The position numbers were made by a program, and so were the translations under genes. A model generated the notes under the pieces. That model saw nothing but the letters and a program-made list of their open reading frames with translations, was not told the DNA's origin and made no database searches. From Nocardia concava NBRC 100430 (lineage in GTDB: Bacteria > Actinomycetota > Actinomycetes > Mycobacteriales > Mycobacteriaceae): DNA of 64,000 bases. Location of the stretch: the NCBI RefSeq assembly GCF_000308815.1, contig NZ_BAFX01000202.1:1-64000 (forward strand), in the 5' to 3' direction. Position 1 is the first letter of the stretch. Each line of letters starts with the position of its first letter. Shown piece after piece: positions 24,904-34,336 of the stretch.

Positions 24904-26345
24904 CACACACACCCGGAAGCAACCCCGGCGGGGCGACAGGGACGAACCCACTGTGGGGCGGGAGGTTTACCACCGGAGCGAGCTCCCTGCTCGAGGAGAT
25001 CAACTCATCGGTCCACTTCGACTTCAGGCTTGCTGAGCAGGACGTCGCAGGATCGATCGCGCACGCTCGAATGCTGGTCGATCAAGGAGTGATCAGCGTT
25101 GACGAAGGTCAGGCAATCGTCAACGGTCTCAAGATAATCGCGGCAGAGATCGCAGCAGGAGACCTCGTCCTCGATCGCGCGCTCGAAGACGTGCACATGA
25201 ATATCGAAGCGCGACTGCACGATCTCATCGGCCCAGTCGCCGGTCGGCTACACACCGGCCGCTCCCGCAACGATCAGGTCGCAGTGGACACCAAATTGTG
25301 GGTGCGAGATGCCATCGATCGTCTCGACAGCCTCCTCGCTGACACGATTCGGGTGTTGGCCGAGCGCGCCGAGACCCACTGTGCGGATGTCATGCCTGGT
25401 TTCACCCACTTGCAGTGTGCACAACCCGTGACCGTCGGACACCACCTCCTCGCCTACGGCGAGATGTTTCTTCGCGACCGTGACCGCCTATTGGACGCAC
25501 GCCGCCGCTTGAACGAATCTCCTCTAGGCGCCGCCGCGCTAGCGGGTACCAGCTATCCGATCAACCCTGATCAGACGGCCGCCGAACTGGGCTTCAACGG
25601 AGTGTTCCGCAATTCACTCGACGCCGTCTCGGACCGCGATTTCATCCTGGACTACGTCGGTGCAGGGGCGACTCTGTCTATTCACATGTCCAGACTCGCC
25701 GAAGAGATCGTCATCTGGTCGACACCGCAGTTTGGGTTCGTAACACTGCCGGAAGATCTGTCGGCAGGTTCATCGATCATGCCGCAGAAGCGCAATCCGG
25801 ATGCGGCAGAGTTGGTCCGCGCCAAGGCTGGCCGCGTGATCGGCAGTTTGATCACACTGCTGACGGTCCTCAAAGCGCTCCCTCTCGCCTATAGCCGGGA
25901 CATGCAAGAGGACAAGGAGGCATTGTTCGACGCGGCGGACACCCTTGAACTGTGTGTCCGAACCACCAAAGCAATGCTGACGGGAATCGTCCTCCATACC
26001 AAGAAGACTCGCGCTGACGCTGAGATCGGGAATGCTACCGCCACCGATCTGGCCGACTGGCTCGTTGCCGAACGAGGCGTCCCGTTCCGTGAATCTCATG
26101 GGATTGTAGGCCGAGTCGTCAAGGCACTTGAGGCCGAAGGTCGCGAGCTGAGGCATGCGGATCCGGAACAACTCGCAACGCTCGAGCCGCGATTCGCGGG
26201 TCTGCCAGCCGATGTGCTCATCGTGGACCACGCGGTAGCTCGTCGTACGTCTCCCGGCGGAACTGCACCCATACGAGTATCCGAGGCCGCGGCAACGCTG
26301 CGGAAGCTCAACGAGCAGCTCTCGATCAAGGAGCCCGCCAAATGA
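24900..26345 (+). CDS. argH: argininosuccinate lyase
   Basis: 481 residues. Splits argininosuccinate to arginine and fumarate. The fumarase/aspartase-superfamily signature is AGSSIMPQKRNPD (near 293-305); HTGRSRNDQVAVDTKLW and GFTHLQ are ArgH-specific. Slightly longer than usual because of a short N-terminal extension (THTPGSNPGGATGTN). Coupled by ATGA overlaps to the GNAT gene and to argG. A second, primary-metabolism copy is expected elsewhere in the genome; this one probably serves the beta-lactam pathway. Confidence 0.95.
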   Translation: MTHTPGSNPGGATGTNPLWGGRFTTGASSLLEEINSSVHFDFRLAEQDVAGSIAHARMLVDQGVISVDEGQAIVNGLKIIAAEIAAGDLVLDRALEDVHMNIEARLHDLIGPVAGRLHTGRSRNDQVAVDTKLWVRDAIDRLDSLLADTIRVLAERAETHCADVMPGFTHLQCAQPVTVGHHLLAYGEMFLRDRDRLLDARRRLNESPLGAAALAGTSYPINPDQTAAELGFNGVFRNSLDAVSDRDFILDYVGAGATLSIHMSRLAEEIVIWSTPQFGFVTLPEDLSAGSSIMPQKRNPDAAELVRAKAGRVIGSLITLLTVLKALPLAYSRDMQEDKEALFDAADTLELCVRTTKAMLTGIVLHTKKTRADAEIGNATATDLADWLVAERGVPFRESHGIVGRVVKALEAEGRELRHADPEQLATLEPRFAGLPADVLIVDHAVARRTSPGGTAPIRVSEAAATLRKLNEQLSIKEPAK

Positions 26346-27580
26346 CGAACATTCCCAACCTGACTGAAGATGGAGCGGCCGTGAGTTCTGCTGACCGCGT
26401 TGTACTTGCCTACTCCGGCGGCGTCGACACCACCGCATGCATCCCGTACCTCAAACAGGAGCTGGGCTGCAAGTTCGTTGTAGCTATGGCCGCAGACCTA
26501 GGCCAGGGCGACGAGCTCGAGCCGATTCGGGAAAAGGCGTTGCTGGCCGGCGCCGACGTCGCGGTCGTCGTGGATGCCAAGGAGCGGTTCGTCCGTGAAT
26601 TTGGCTTTCCTGCAATCCAAGCCAACGCACTCTACGACGCACACTATCCACTTTCCTCGGCGCTCGGGCGTCCGTTGATCGGGGAGCTTCTCGTGGACAC
26701 CGCTCACGAATACGGCTGTGGCGCAGTCGCCCACGGTTGCACCGGCAAAGGCAACGATCAGGTGCGGTTGGATCTGGCAGCTACCTTGCTGGACCCCAAT
26801 CTCACAATCCTTGCGCCAGCGCGTCTTTGGGACTTCAGTCGAGCCGAAACGATTGCCTACTCGGAAAAGTTCGGTATCCCTTCACATGTCACCAAAGAGA
26901 AGCCCTGGGCAATCGACCTGAACATCTTGGGCCGCAATGTCGAAGCTGGCCTGATCGAAGACCTCCAATGGGAACCGACCGAGGAGGTATGGAGCCTTAC
27001 CACGTCGGTGGAGGAGACACCGGATCGGCCAGCCTACGTCTCAATCGAGTTCGCTGAAGGCATGCCGACAACCATCGATGGTGAAACGCTCTCCCCGCTG
27101 CTATTGATGACCCGACTCAATGCTCTCGCCGGTACGCACGGTATCGGCCGTGTAGACATGATCGAAAACAGGGTGGTCGGATTGAAATCCCGTGAGCTGT
27201 ACGAGGTTCCAGGCATGCATCTTCTGATCCAGGCTCATCGGGAGCTGGAAAACCTCGTCCTGCCCGCTGATGTGCTTGCGCACAAGGCCACCGTGGACTC
27301 GACCTACGCGAAGCTGATCTACGACGGACTCTGGTACGGCCCGCTTAAGCGAGCACTGGACGCATTCATCCGTGATACCCAGCAATTCGTCACCGGCGAG
27401 ATCAAACTCAAGCTGTTCAAGGGGACATCGACCATCGTCGGCCGCACAGCGCCAAAAGCAATGTACCGCCCTGAACTGGTGACCTACGGAGCCGAATCCA
27501 CCTTCAACCAGAAGAGCGCAGAAGGCTTCATCGACATCTTCGGCTTGTCCAGCCGGGTGTGGAGTCAGACACATGGCTGA
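26342..27580 (+). CDS. argG: argininosuccinate synthase
   Basis: 412 residues. Joins citrulline and aspartate using ATP. N-type ATP pyrophosphatase P-loop LAYSGGVDTT (near 22-31; the usual form is AYSGGLDTS), then GCTGKGNDQVR and the ENRVVGLKSRELYE-type motif. Overlaps argH by ATGA at the start and the MFS gene by 8 bp at the end. With ArgH and ArgJ it makes three arginine-pathway enzymes inside the island. Confidence 0.95.
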   Translation: MTNIPNLTEDGAAVSSADRVVLAYSGGVDTTACIPYLKQELGCKFVVAMAADLGQGDELEPIREKALLAGADVAVVVDAKERFVREFGFPAIQANALYDAHYPLSSALGRPLIGELLVDTAHEYGCGAVAHGCTGKGNDQVRLDLAATLLDPNLTILAPARLWDFSRAETIAYSEKFGIPSHVTKEKPWAIDLNILGRNVEAGLIEDLQWEPTEEVWSLTTSVEETPDRPAYVSIEFAEGMPTTIDGETLSPLLLMTRLNALAGTHGIGRVDMIENRVVGLKSRELYEVPGMHLLIQAHRELENLVLPADVLAHKATVDSTYAKLIYDGLWYGPLKRALDAFIRDTQQFVTGEIKLKLFKGTSTIVGRTAPKAMYRPELVTYGAESTFNQKSAEGFIDIFGLSSRVWSQTHG

Positions 27581-28781
27581 GTCCGGCTCATCAGTGAAAA
27601 GGACTTGGCGAGCAGCAGGGACGCCCATCGTTGTCATCGGGGTTTTCGGGGCGACGCTAGGGATAACATACCCTCTGCTCTCACTGCTGCTAGAAGAACG
27701 TGGAACCTCTAGCAGCATTATTGGGCTCAACGGAGCGATGACCCCGCTCGGGATGGTGCTCGGCGCTCCCCTCGTTCCTCGGTTAATTCGGGCTGTCCGA
27801 CCGTGGCTGACAATGGTGCTGGCAACAGCACTCGTTTCGGTAATCCTTGCAGTACTCGCCGCTACACCAGCCCTCTCCGCATGGTTTGTGCTGCGCTTCA
27901 TGCTCGGATTGTGCGCGGTGACCATGTTCATACTGAGCGAGACATGGATCGGTGAGATCGCGACGTCCCAACTCCGCGGGCAACTTCTGACTGCGTACAC
28001 ATCGGTACTTGCGCTCGGATTCGCGATCGGCCCCACCGTATTGGCAGCATCCGGCGACAATTTCACGATCGCCCTGACGATTGCGATCGCAGCGCCACTA
28101 GTGGCTCTGGTCCCGTTGGTTAGGGTGCGACAGACCGTGCCCCCCATGGCAGGCAACGGTCCAATTCCTGTACGCCAGCTGACTACCCTGTTGTCAACAC
28201 TTGTCGTAGCGGTCTTGGCGGTTTCGGTCTTCGACAGCGTAACGCTTCAGCTCCTACCGAGTTTCGGTGTCCGACATGGGAACACACTTGCATACGCGGC
28301 ATTGTCACTGACCGTGCTACTGATTGGCCAAGTTGTTTTCCAGTATCCGCTGGGTTGGCTCGCCGACAGGGTAGGTGCACGGGTTGCCCTGATCGTTTCA
28401 CTATCGGCCGGAATCCTTGGTGCACTCCTTCTTCCGATGATCGTGAACAATCCGACAGGGTACTTCCCGGCCATCGCAGCCTGGGGAGGTCTTGCCTTTG
28501 CCGGATACCCATTGGTGCTGACCATCCTCGGCGAAAGCTTTGAACAGACCGATCTCCTGATGGCGAACACAGCGTTCGCCATCGTGTGGGGGCTCGGTGG
28601 GATTCTTGGTCCTCCGTACTCAGGTGCCGCGATGGACTGGGTAGGTCCGAACGGACTGCCGTGGTCGCTGGCTACGCTCTGGCTGCTTGCACTCACCGCG
28701 ATTGTGGCTACAGCATGTCTCGCGCGGCAAAGGGGAACACGCTCACCAGATGGCAAGGCGCCAAAAGCGTTCAGCTCATGA
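27573..28781 (+). CDS. 12-TM MFS transporter
   Basis: 402 residues with about 12 helices. It has MFS motif-A-like WLADRVGARVALI in the second half and a conserved signature-like SETWIGEIATSQLRGQ in the first. It resembles YcaD-type permeases. It is the last gene of the GNAT-argH-argG operon and ends directly against the convergent SARP gene, the two stop codons being adjacent. A role in export or self-resistance is plausible. Confidence 0.85.
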   Translation: MAESGSSVKRTWRAAGTPIVVIGVFGATLGITYPLLSLLLEERGTSSSIIGLNGAMTPLGMVLGAPLVPRLIRAVRPWLTMVLATALVSVILAVLAATPALSAWFVLRFMLGLCAVTMFILSETWIGEIATSQLRGQLLTAYTSVLALGFAIGPTVLAASGDNFTIALTIAIAAPLVALVPLVRVRQTVPPMAGNGPIPVRQLTTLLSTLVVAVLAVSVFDSVTLQLLPSFGVRHGNTLAYAALSLTVLLIGQVVFQYPLGWLADRVGARVALIVSLSAGILGALLLPMIVNNPTGYFPAIAAWGGLAFAGYPLVLTILGESFEQTDLLMANTAFAIVWGLGGILGPPYSGAAMDWVGPNGLPWSLATLWLLALTAIVATACLARQRGTRSPDGKAPKAFSS

Positions 28782-31637
28782 CACACGAACCCATTCTGGT
28801 TGCGTGATGTGGAGAATCTTCTGCCGGACAATCTCCTTACTCGGATGGTTGAGTTCGTCCAACGTTTGCTGGGCCCGTCGCCAGTAGTCGATCCCACCGG
28901 CGACGTCGCCCATCGCACACCTCAAATCTCCATAACGATGCTGAGTTTCCGCGATGTTGTATCGATGTCCGATGCGGTCGAGACGTTCATCCATCGGAAT
29001 AACCTTGCGATAGCAAGCATCGGCCGATTTCAGATCACCCCGGCGCTGGTGAGCCCAGGCCAAGCTGTCCCAGCTGTCAGCCTCGCCAGCGAGATTCCCG
29101 ACGGCTGAATAGATGTCGATTGCGGCCCTGCAGGTGGAAATAGCTCTGTCGTACTCACCAAAGGACGTACTGAACCATCCGATAGTATTGAGCGCAGTCG
29201 CGTGCCCGTTATCGTTACTATCCGCTTGGTACAACCTGAGCGATGCGGACGAGTGATATCCGAATCCTGTACGAACGGCGCGTCGACCGTAATAGCGAGC
29301 CAGGTGGTGGTGGGCCAGGGCCTCTCCTGCGCGGTCGCCCAACTCCGCGAAGAGGGATAGAGCTCGAGTGAGCTCCGCGAGTGTTTCGGTCTTGTCATGT
29401 TCGAGCATGTCCATCGCGCTACCAAGCTCGAGGCGGCAATTCGCCTCGCCGCGGAGATCGCCGAGAAATGTCGCAGCGTCGACACCCAAACGAGCCACTC
29501 GATGCCAGTCATGCCATTGGCCCAGAACGGAGAAGAACGAGCTGGCCCGCTCGACAATCTTCCAACAGTACTCTGGAAGGTTGTCGTCCACCGCGTGGGT
29601 AACCGCAGACATAATCGCACTCTGGTTGGTCGAGAACCATACGCCACCTTCACTGGCCTCCCTGAAGGTTATCGGCCGAACCCTCGGGAGCGGCGCTCCC
29701 AGCGGGGAGAAGAGACGACCAGGCACAAGCAATCTCGCGGCATCGTCGAGCGTGTGGAGCAAGAAGTCGTATAGGCGGGTAACCGACGTTCGCCGAGTTT
29801 CCTCGCATGTGTCTTGGTAAACGACTTCAGCAGCGAAGGCGCGGATGATGTCATGCAACGAGTAGTGGCCGACACCCGCATGCTCGACCAGGTGATTGCG
29901 ACTGAGATCTGCGAATGCGCGCCGAGTGGCGGATTGAGACATGTCCGCAAGGCTCGCCGCGGTATCGGGCGTGATCCGGCTACATCGGTGCAGGCCGAGG
30001 AAGCGGAGTAGATGTTGGCCCTCGACGGTAAGGTTCCGGAAGGAAGAGGCTAGAAGGGTTCGAATGCTGGTCGCAGCGTCTCCGGTATCAAAACGGTCCA
30101 TCAGACCTGCCGTATCCTCGAATAGTTCGATCAATGCAGCCATGGGTAGCTGAGGTTCGGTAGATACCCTGCATGCAAGAATACTTGCGGCCAGCGGAAT
30201 TCGATCGCACATCGAAACGAGACGGTCGACAGTCCCGGGCTCCGCCGTCAATCGTTCCTTGCCGATCAGCTTCTCCAACAGTTCCACTGTCTCCGCCTTC
30301 TCAAGGGGACCCAGCGGTACCGCCTTGGCACCGGTCGATACAAGCAGGCCGGGTAACTTGTTTCGGCTCGTGACGATGATCAGGGATCCCGAGTTGCCCG
30401 GAAGCAGCGGGATCAGTTGCTCTTCGTTTCGAGCATTATCAAGCACGAGAAGAACGCGCTTGTCTGCGAGGGTGCTGCGCAGCAGCGCCACCTGAGCATC
30501 AAGACCTGTAGGTACCAACTGCTCAGGAACAGAGAAGGCATCGAGTATGAGCCGGACAGCCGTCTCCGGCCGCATAGGGTTATCGGCGATATCGAACCCA
30601 CGAAGATTGATGAAAATCTGCCCGTCCGGGAATAGCTCGGCCGCGCGATGAGCCCAGTGCAGTGCCAGAGCAGTTTTCCCGATCCCGCCAATTCCCGAAA
30701 TGACCAATATCGGTGTCGTCGTTATGATTGCCGGATTGTGAGCATGGTTGAGCGCCGACTGAAGGATGCTGCGCTCAGCAGTCCGACCGGTAAAGTGGCG
30801 TGGAGCCGCCGGCAACTGACGCGGAACGACGGCCGTGGGCTCAACCAGCCGCACGTTCGATCCCTCCGACCCAATGAGAGCCGACCAGGCCCATAGCGAC
30901 TTCTCGTCGGTGAGCATGGCCTGGTGAAGCGCTTGAAGATCAGGGCCAGGATCGACACCGAGCTCGTCGATCAAGCGAGTTCTCGCAGCTTGAAAGGCAT
31001 CCAGGGCCTCCGCCTTCCGTCGACTACGGTACAGTGCGGTCATTAGTTGCGCCCAGAACTGCTCCCGCAGCGGGCAGGCCTCCACCGCCCGCTGAAGTTC
31101 GAGTACGATGTCTTTGTGCTCTCCCCGCGCGAGTTGCGCTTCGAAATATAGCTCCTGCGTACGCAGGTGCAATTGCTCCAGACGGGGAAGTTCCCTTTCA
31201 CGCAAGATCTCCGATGGAATCTCGGTAAATGGCTCCCCACGCCACAATGAGAGCGCAGCCTTCAGCACTTTAGCCGCAGATTCCCAGTCGCCTTCACCCA
31301 CGGCTGTTCGACCGGCAGTGTATAGCGATTGAAACCGCGTAAGGTCAACCTCGTTCTCCCTCGCCTCGATCAAATATCCGTCGGGTCTGGTTACAATACG
31401 AACGCCTAGTGCGTTACCGAGGTGGCGACGCAATCGCATAATGTATGTGCGTAGTGCTGCCAGAGAATTTTGCGGCGGCCGACAGCCCCACAGGACCTCA
31501 ATTAGCTGATCGGTCGACGCAGGGCGGTTGGCGTTAATAAGTAGAGCTACAAGAAGCGTCCGTTGCCTCGCGGAGGGAATATCGATCTCGACACCCTCAT
31601 CGGCAATCGTCAGCGGACCCAAGATCCGTGCATCCAT
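28776..31637 (-). CDS. AfsR/SARP-type transcriptional activator (SARP-NB-ARC-TPR)
   Basis: 953 residues from ATG 31637; GTG 31658 is an alternative start. Residues about 1-95 form the winged-helix DNA-binding domain (RQRTLLVALLINANRPAST; LRTYIMRLRRHLG). Residues about 98-245 are the bacterial transcriptional activation domain. An NB-ARC NTPase follows with P-loop GIGGIGKTAL at about 315-323 and Walker B VLLVLDNAR. The last about 350 residues contain TPR-like helices. This is the AfsR/RedD-like pathway activator layout. It is the likely direct switch for the cluster; the upstream 28-bp palindrome suggests that it is itself repressed by the butyrolactone receptor. Confidence 0.92.
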   Translation of the reverse strand: MDARILGPLTIADEGVEIDIPSARQRTLLVALLINANRPASTDQLIEVLWGCRPPQNSLAALRTYIMRLRRHLGNALGVRIVTRPDGYLIEARENEVDLTRFQSLYTAGRTAVGEGDWESAAKVLKAALSLWRGEPFTEIPSEILRERELPRLEQLHLRTQELYFEAQLARGEHKDIVLELQRAVEACPLREQFWAQLMTALYRSRRKAEALDAFQAARTRLIDELGVDPGPDLQALHQAMLTDEKSLWAWSALIGSEGSNVRLVEPTAVVPRQLPAAPRHFTGRTAERSILQSALNHAHNPAIITTTPILVISGIGGIGKTALALHWAHRAAELFPDGQIFINLRGFDIADNPMRPETAVRLILDAFSVPEQLVPTGLDAQVALLRSTLADKRVLLVLDNARNEEQLIPLLPGNSGSLIIVTSRNKLPGLLVSTGAKAVPLGPLEKAETVELLEKLIGKERLTAEPGTVDRLVSMCDRIPLAASILACRVSTEPQLPMAALIELFEDTAGLMDRFDTGDAATSIRTLLASSFRNLTVEGQHLLRFLGLHRCSRITPDTAASLADMSQSATRRAFADLSRNHLVEHAGVGHYSLHDIIRAFAAEVVYQDTCEETRRTSVTRLYDFLLHTLDDAARLLVPGRLFSPLGAPLPRVRPITFREASEGGVWFSTNQSAIMSAVTHAVDDNLPEYCWKIVERASSFFSVLGQWHDWHRVARLGVDAATFLGDLRGEANCRLELGSAMDMLEHDKTETLAELTRALSLFAELGDRAGEALAHHHLARYYGRRAVRTGFGYHSSASLRLYQADSNDNGHATALNTIGWFSTSFGEYDRAISTCRAAIDIYSAVGNLAGEADSWDSLAWAHQRRGDLKSADACYRKVIPMDERLDRIGHRYNIAETQHRYGDLRCAMGDVAGGIDYWRRAQQTLDELNHPSKEIVRQKILHITQPEWVRVS

Positions 31638-31707
31638 TGCGAAAATTCCACTCTTCACTTTAGCGCAACGCCTGACCTGCTTTTTACAGGCACCAAGGAT
31701 GCGCAGT

Positions 31708-31735
31708 TAAACAAACCTTCTTGAAGGTATGTTTA
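31708..31735. promoter_or_regulatory. autoregulatory-element-like palindrome (butyrolactone receptor operator)
   Basis: Half-site AAACAAACCTTC (31709-31720), spacer TT, then GAAGGTATGTTT (31723-31734); 11 of 12 positions pair, and flanking T/A at 31708/31735 extends it. ACAAACC and ACATACC half-sites are what ArpA/ScbR/BarA-type receptors bind. It lies about 70 bp upstream of the SARP start, in its promoter region. Confidence 0.75.
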
Positions 31736-31770
31736 GTTCGGACAGAGGACCCACATGCGATCCGAAGTTG

Positions 31771-32862
31771 TTAAGAAGCGTTGACGCGGCGTGCGAGATC
31801 GGCATGCGCCCCCAGATACGCCTGTGTGGCGTTCTCTATCCGCAGCGCTCGATGACCACTCGCGGTCAGTACGTCTCGCCAGCGCCGTTGCAACTGATCG
31901 TCATGCTGCCCGGATATGCCGTTGTACCGAAATAGCGAATCGACCGCCCGAGCGCACAAGTGCGCCGCATGAGCGGCATCGCGCTGGCTCTCGGCTACTG
32001 AGATCGGAGTGACGTCACCACAGTCGGCCCTGCGTGCTGCATCCATGATCAGGAGTTCGGCGCTGCGAATCTCGACGGACGCATTACTCAATATTGCCCC
32101 CGCCTCGTTAGTCACAATTCCGCGATTAACTGCCTGTGCCGTCCATGACCGCAATACGGCGCGTGCAGCGCCGAGGAGCGGTGCCGCGAACTGTAGTCCT
32201 GTGACCATGCGATAGGGCACTTGGTGGCATCTCGACGAATCCGATCGGCTATTGAGCAGACTACTAAGGGGCATCGCGCGATGATCTGGGACAAAGCCGC
32301 CAATCACCGCTACGCCATGGCTACCGGTTGCCCGCAACCCGAGCGGATGCCAACCTTCAACAATCTTGAACTGGGATCTCGGCACGGCAAAGATCCACGG
32401 TTCGCCATCTGAGGGCTGGCTGGACACCAGCACCCAGTCTGCGCCATGGATCCCGCTCACGTATCGCCAGCTTCCGTCCAGTGTCCAACCGCCCGATACG
32501 CGCTCAGCCTTCCCGCTCGGCGGAACTACTGCCGCGGCGATCAGTGGGTGTGCGTCTCCTCCCCATAGATCACGTTGTCCGTCTTCGGGGAAGTAGCCGG
32601 CCAACCGACCGTGCGCAGCAAAAAGGGAAGCACACCAAGCGGTTGATGCACAGGTCTCAGCGAGCTGCATCGTCCGATCCACATATGCGGCGAACGATCC
32701 AGCGCTCCCGTTCCACCGGATCGGCACGAAGTAGGTCGCGTAACCAGCACGACGAATAGCGCCGAAGCAACGGTCCGAAAGCCGGAGATTCTGTTCCATT
32801 TCCAGCATGTCAGCAACGGCGTAATCGCGAAGGGTAGCGTTGGGATCAGAGCCCATTATCAC
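31771..32862 (-). CDS. acyl-CoA dehydrogenase-fold flavin-dependent oxidase/monooxygenase
   Basis: 363 residues. The helical N-terminal domain, the central beta-domain (WTLDGSWRYVSGIHGADWVLV) and the C-terminal four-helix part fit the acyl-CoA dehydrogenase fold, most like the group D flavin monooxygenases (HsaA/KijD3/HpaB-like). The usual catalytic Glu of acyl-CoA dehydrogenases is not evident. The GTG start overlaps the AfsA stop (GTGA); ATG 32856 is also possible. It may act in butyrolactone maturation or in product tailoring. Confidence 0.75.
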   Translation of the reverse strand: MIMGSDPNATLRDYAVADMLEMEQNLRLSDRCFGAIRRAGYATYFVPIRWNGSAGSFAAYVDRTMQLAETCASTAWCASLFAAHGRLAGYFPEDGQRDLWGGDAHPLIAAAVVPPSGKAERVSGGWTLDGSWRYVSGIHGADWVLVSSQPSDGEPWIFAVPRSQFKIVEGWHPLGLRATGSHGVAVIGGFVPDHRAMPLSSLLNSRSDSSRCHQVPYRMVTGLQFAAPLLGAARAVLRSWTAQAVNRGIVTNEAGAILSNASVEIRSAELLIMDAARRADCGDVTPISVAESQRDAAHAAHLCARAVDSLFRYNGISGQHDDQLQRRWRDVLTASGHRALRIENATQAYLGAHADLARRVNAS

Positions 32863-33917
32863 AATTCCACCAGGTCAGCCGAGTTCGAAATACTAGTGCT
32901 CTGACGACCATTGAAACGCCACGCAATGGTCGCCAGTATCCGTTCAGCTTGCATTACAGCCACGTCCATCGTCTCGCCCCGCGATCCATCCGCCGAGCGA
33001 TTAAGAATACTTACCGTTGTAGGTATGTCGACTTCACCGAAATTATGGAAAGCCATTGACGCATGCAATCGCTCAGGGATGAATTCAGCACCAGGAGACT
33101 CCAGAGCACGCTGGTAGGTCAACGAGGCCGCCTGTCTGGATGCCTCCACAATCACCATGCCTGGAATATGGTCACATTCATGGTCGAAGTACACAGGGTG
33201 GCTGACATCGAGGCGCAATTGCCATTCCATGCCTGAAGAGCAGAGTGGCAACGCGAGAAGCACGTCTTCTTCGAACATCCGCATAACGTCCTCCGATGTA
33301 CACGCCGCAACTGTAGTGGGATTTTTCCCTAACAGAGCCGCCCCAACTCTGGGATTCGCCTTGCGGAACCTCAGCAGGCGATACCGTTCCTCATCAACAA
33401 TCTGGCATCTGATGACGATCTTGCTATACCCAGAACCCCCATCGCTGCCGATCAGTGCTTCAAAACTCATGTCGAACCCACCCGACCTGCTCTTGCCTGG
33501 CAAACAGCGAACCTCAACGGCCGTCGGCTCGAATGCATCGGCCATCCCCGTAGGTGACGACCAGTCGATTTCGAATTCAACCTGCGTCAAAATGAAGCGA
33601 CGGCCGACCGGAACACCATAGTACTGATGCGAGAGATAGATTCCCGCTTGGCGGACAACCTCGATGCAATACAGTGGATCCGCCCATTTCATCGGGGCTG
33701 CCCCATAAAACCGGTGACCGAACGGTCGGCGAAGACCCAGGACAAAGGTTCCTCCCCTGCGGTTGAACGCCGTGGTTAAAAGCACCTCCTCGGCCGCCGA
33801 TTTGTGCACTAGTCGGCGTGACACATGCCCCGCTGCGCCAGCCTCGGGGCCAAGGTCCAGTCCCACGTCAGGAACGAAAAATGGCGCACGCGACCATGAT
33901 CTGTCGCCAGTGTGCAT
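32859..33917 (-). CDS. AfsA-like gamma-butyrolactone synthase
   Basis: 352 residues, two AfsA hot-dog repeats. The first contains RLVHKSAAEEVLLTTAF and the second DVSHPVYFDHECDHIPGMVI, then VEASRQAA, the recurring signature of A-factor synthases, which join a beta-ketoacyl-ACP to dihydroxyacetone phosphate. It is divergent from the butyrolactone-receptor-type TetR gene about 420 bp away, a classic arrangement. In operon with the flavin enzyme. Confidence 0.9.
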   Translation of the reverse strand: MHTGDRSWSRAPFFVPDVGLDLGPEAGAAGHVSRRLVHKSAAEEVLLTTAFNRRGGTFVLGLRRPFGHRFYGAAPMKWADPLYCIEVVRQAGIYLSHQYYGVPVGRRFILTQVEFEIDWSSPTGMADAFEPTAVEVRCLPGKSRSGGFDMSFEALIGSDGGSGYSKIVIRCQIVDEERYRLLRFRKANPRVGAALLGKNPTTVAACTSEDVMRMFEEDVLLALPLCSSGMEWQLRLDVSHPVYFDHECDHIPGMVIVEASRQAASLTYQRALESPGAEFIPERLHASMAFHNFGEVDIPTTVSILNRSADGSRGETMDVAVMQAERILATIAWRFNGRQSTSISNSADLVEL

Positions 33918-34336
33918 CGAACTCCCCCAACATCTAATCTTGATTGCCCGACCGATTTGATCTAGATGGGATCAAGCTGCGTCCGGACCGCCGCGAACTC
34001 CAATAACCTTCCACAGCGAACGTTTCCGTGCGGGCACACTACACCGCCGTCCGCGAGGTAGACAAGTGACCAGCAGCGACCTAAACGTGATGCGCGCCAT
34101 AGCGATTCAGTGGGTCTCGTCACTCGTTCGATCACACGAACACAGCCACTTCCGCGAGCTCTTCATCAGGGAATCAACCAGATGACAGGTCCAACGTCCT
34201 GGGATATATCGGGTCCGGCTATCAGTGTGCATATACGCAAGCACGCTTGGTATTGTCTCGCCGAGGTCCAAGTTCGGCCGGTCCCTTGTATCCGGCCATG
34301 CGCCACCCCGGGTACCTGCGCACAAATCGGAGACTA
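33918..34336. other. divergent promoter region between afsA-like and receptor genes
   Basis: About 420 bases with no supportable gene. It must contain both promoters. By eye I found only weak dyads (TTGATC...GATCAA around 33956-33975) and no palindrome as good as the one upstream of the SARP gene. Confidence 0.5.
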
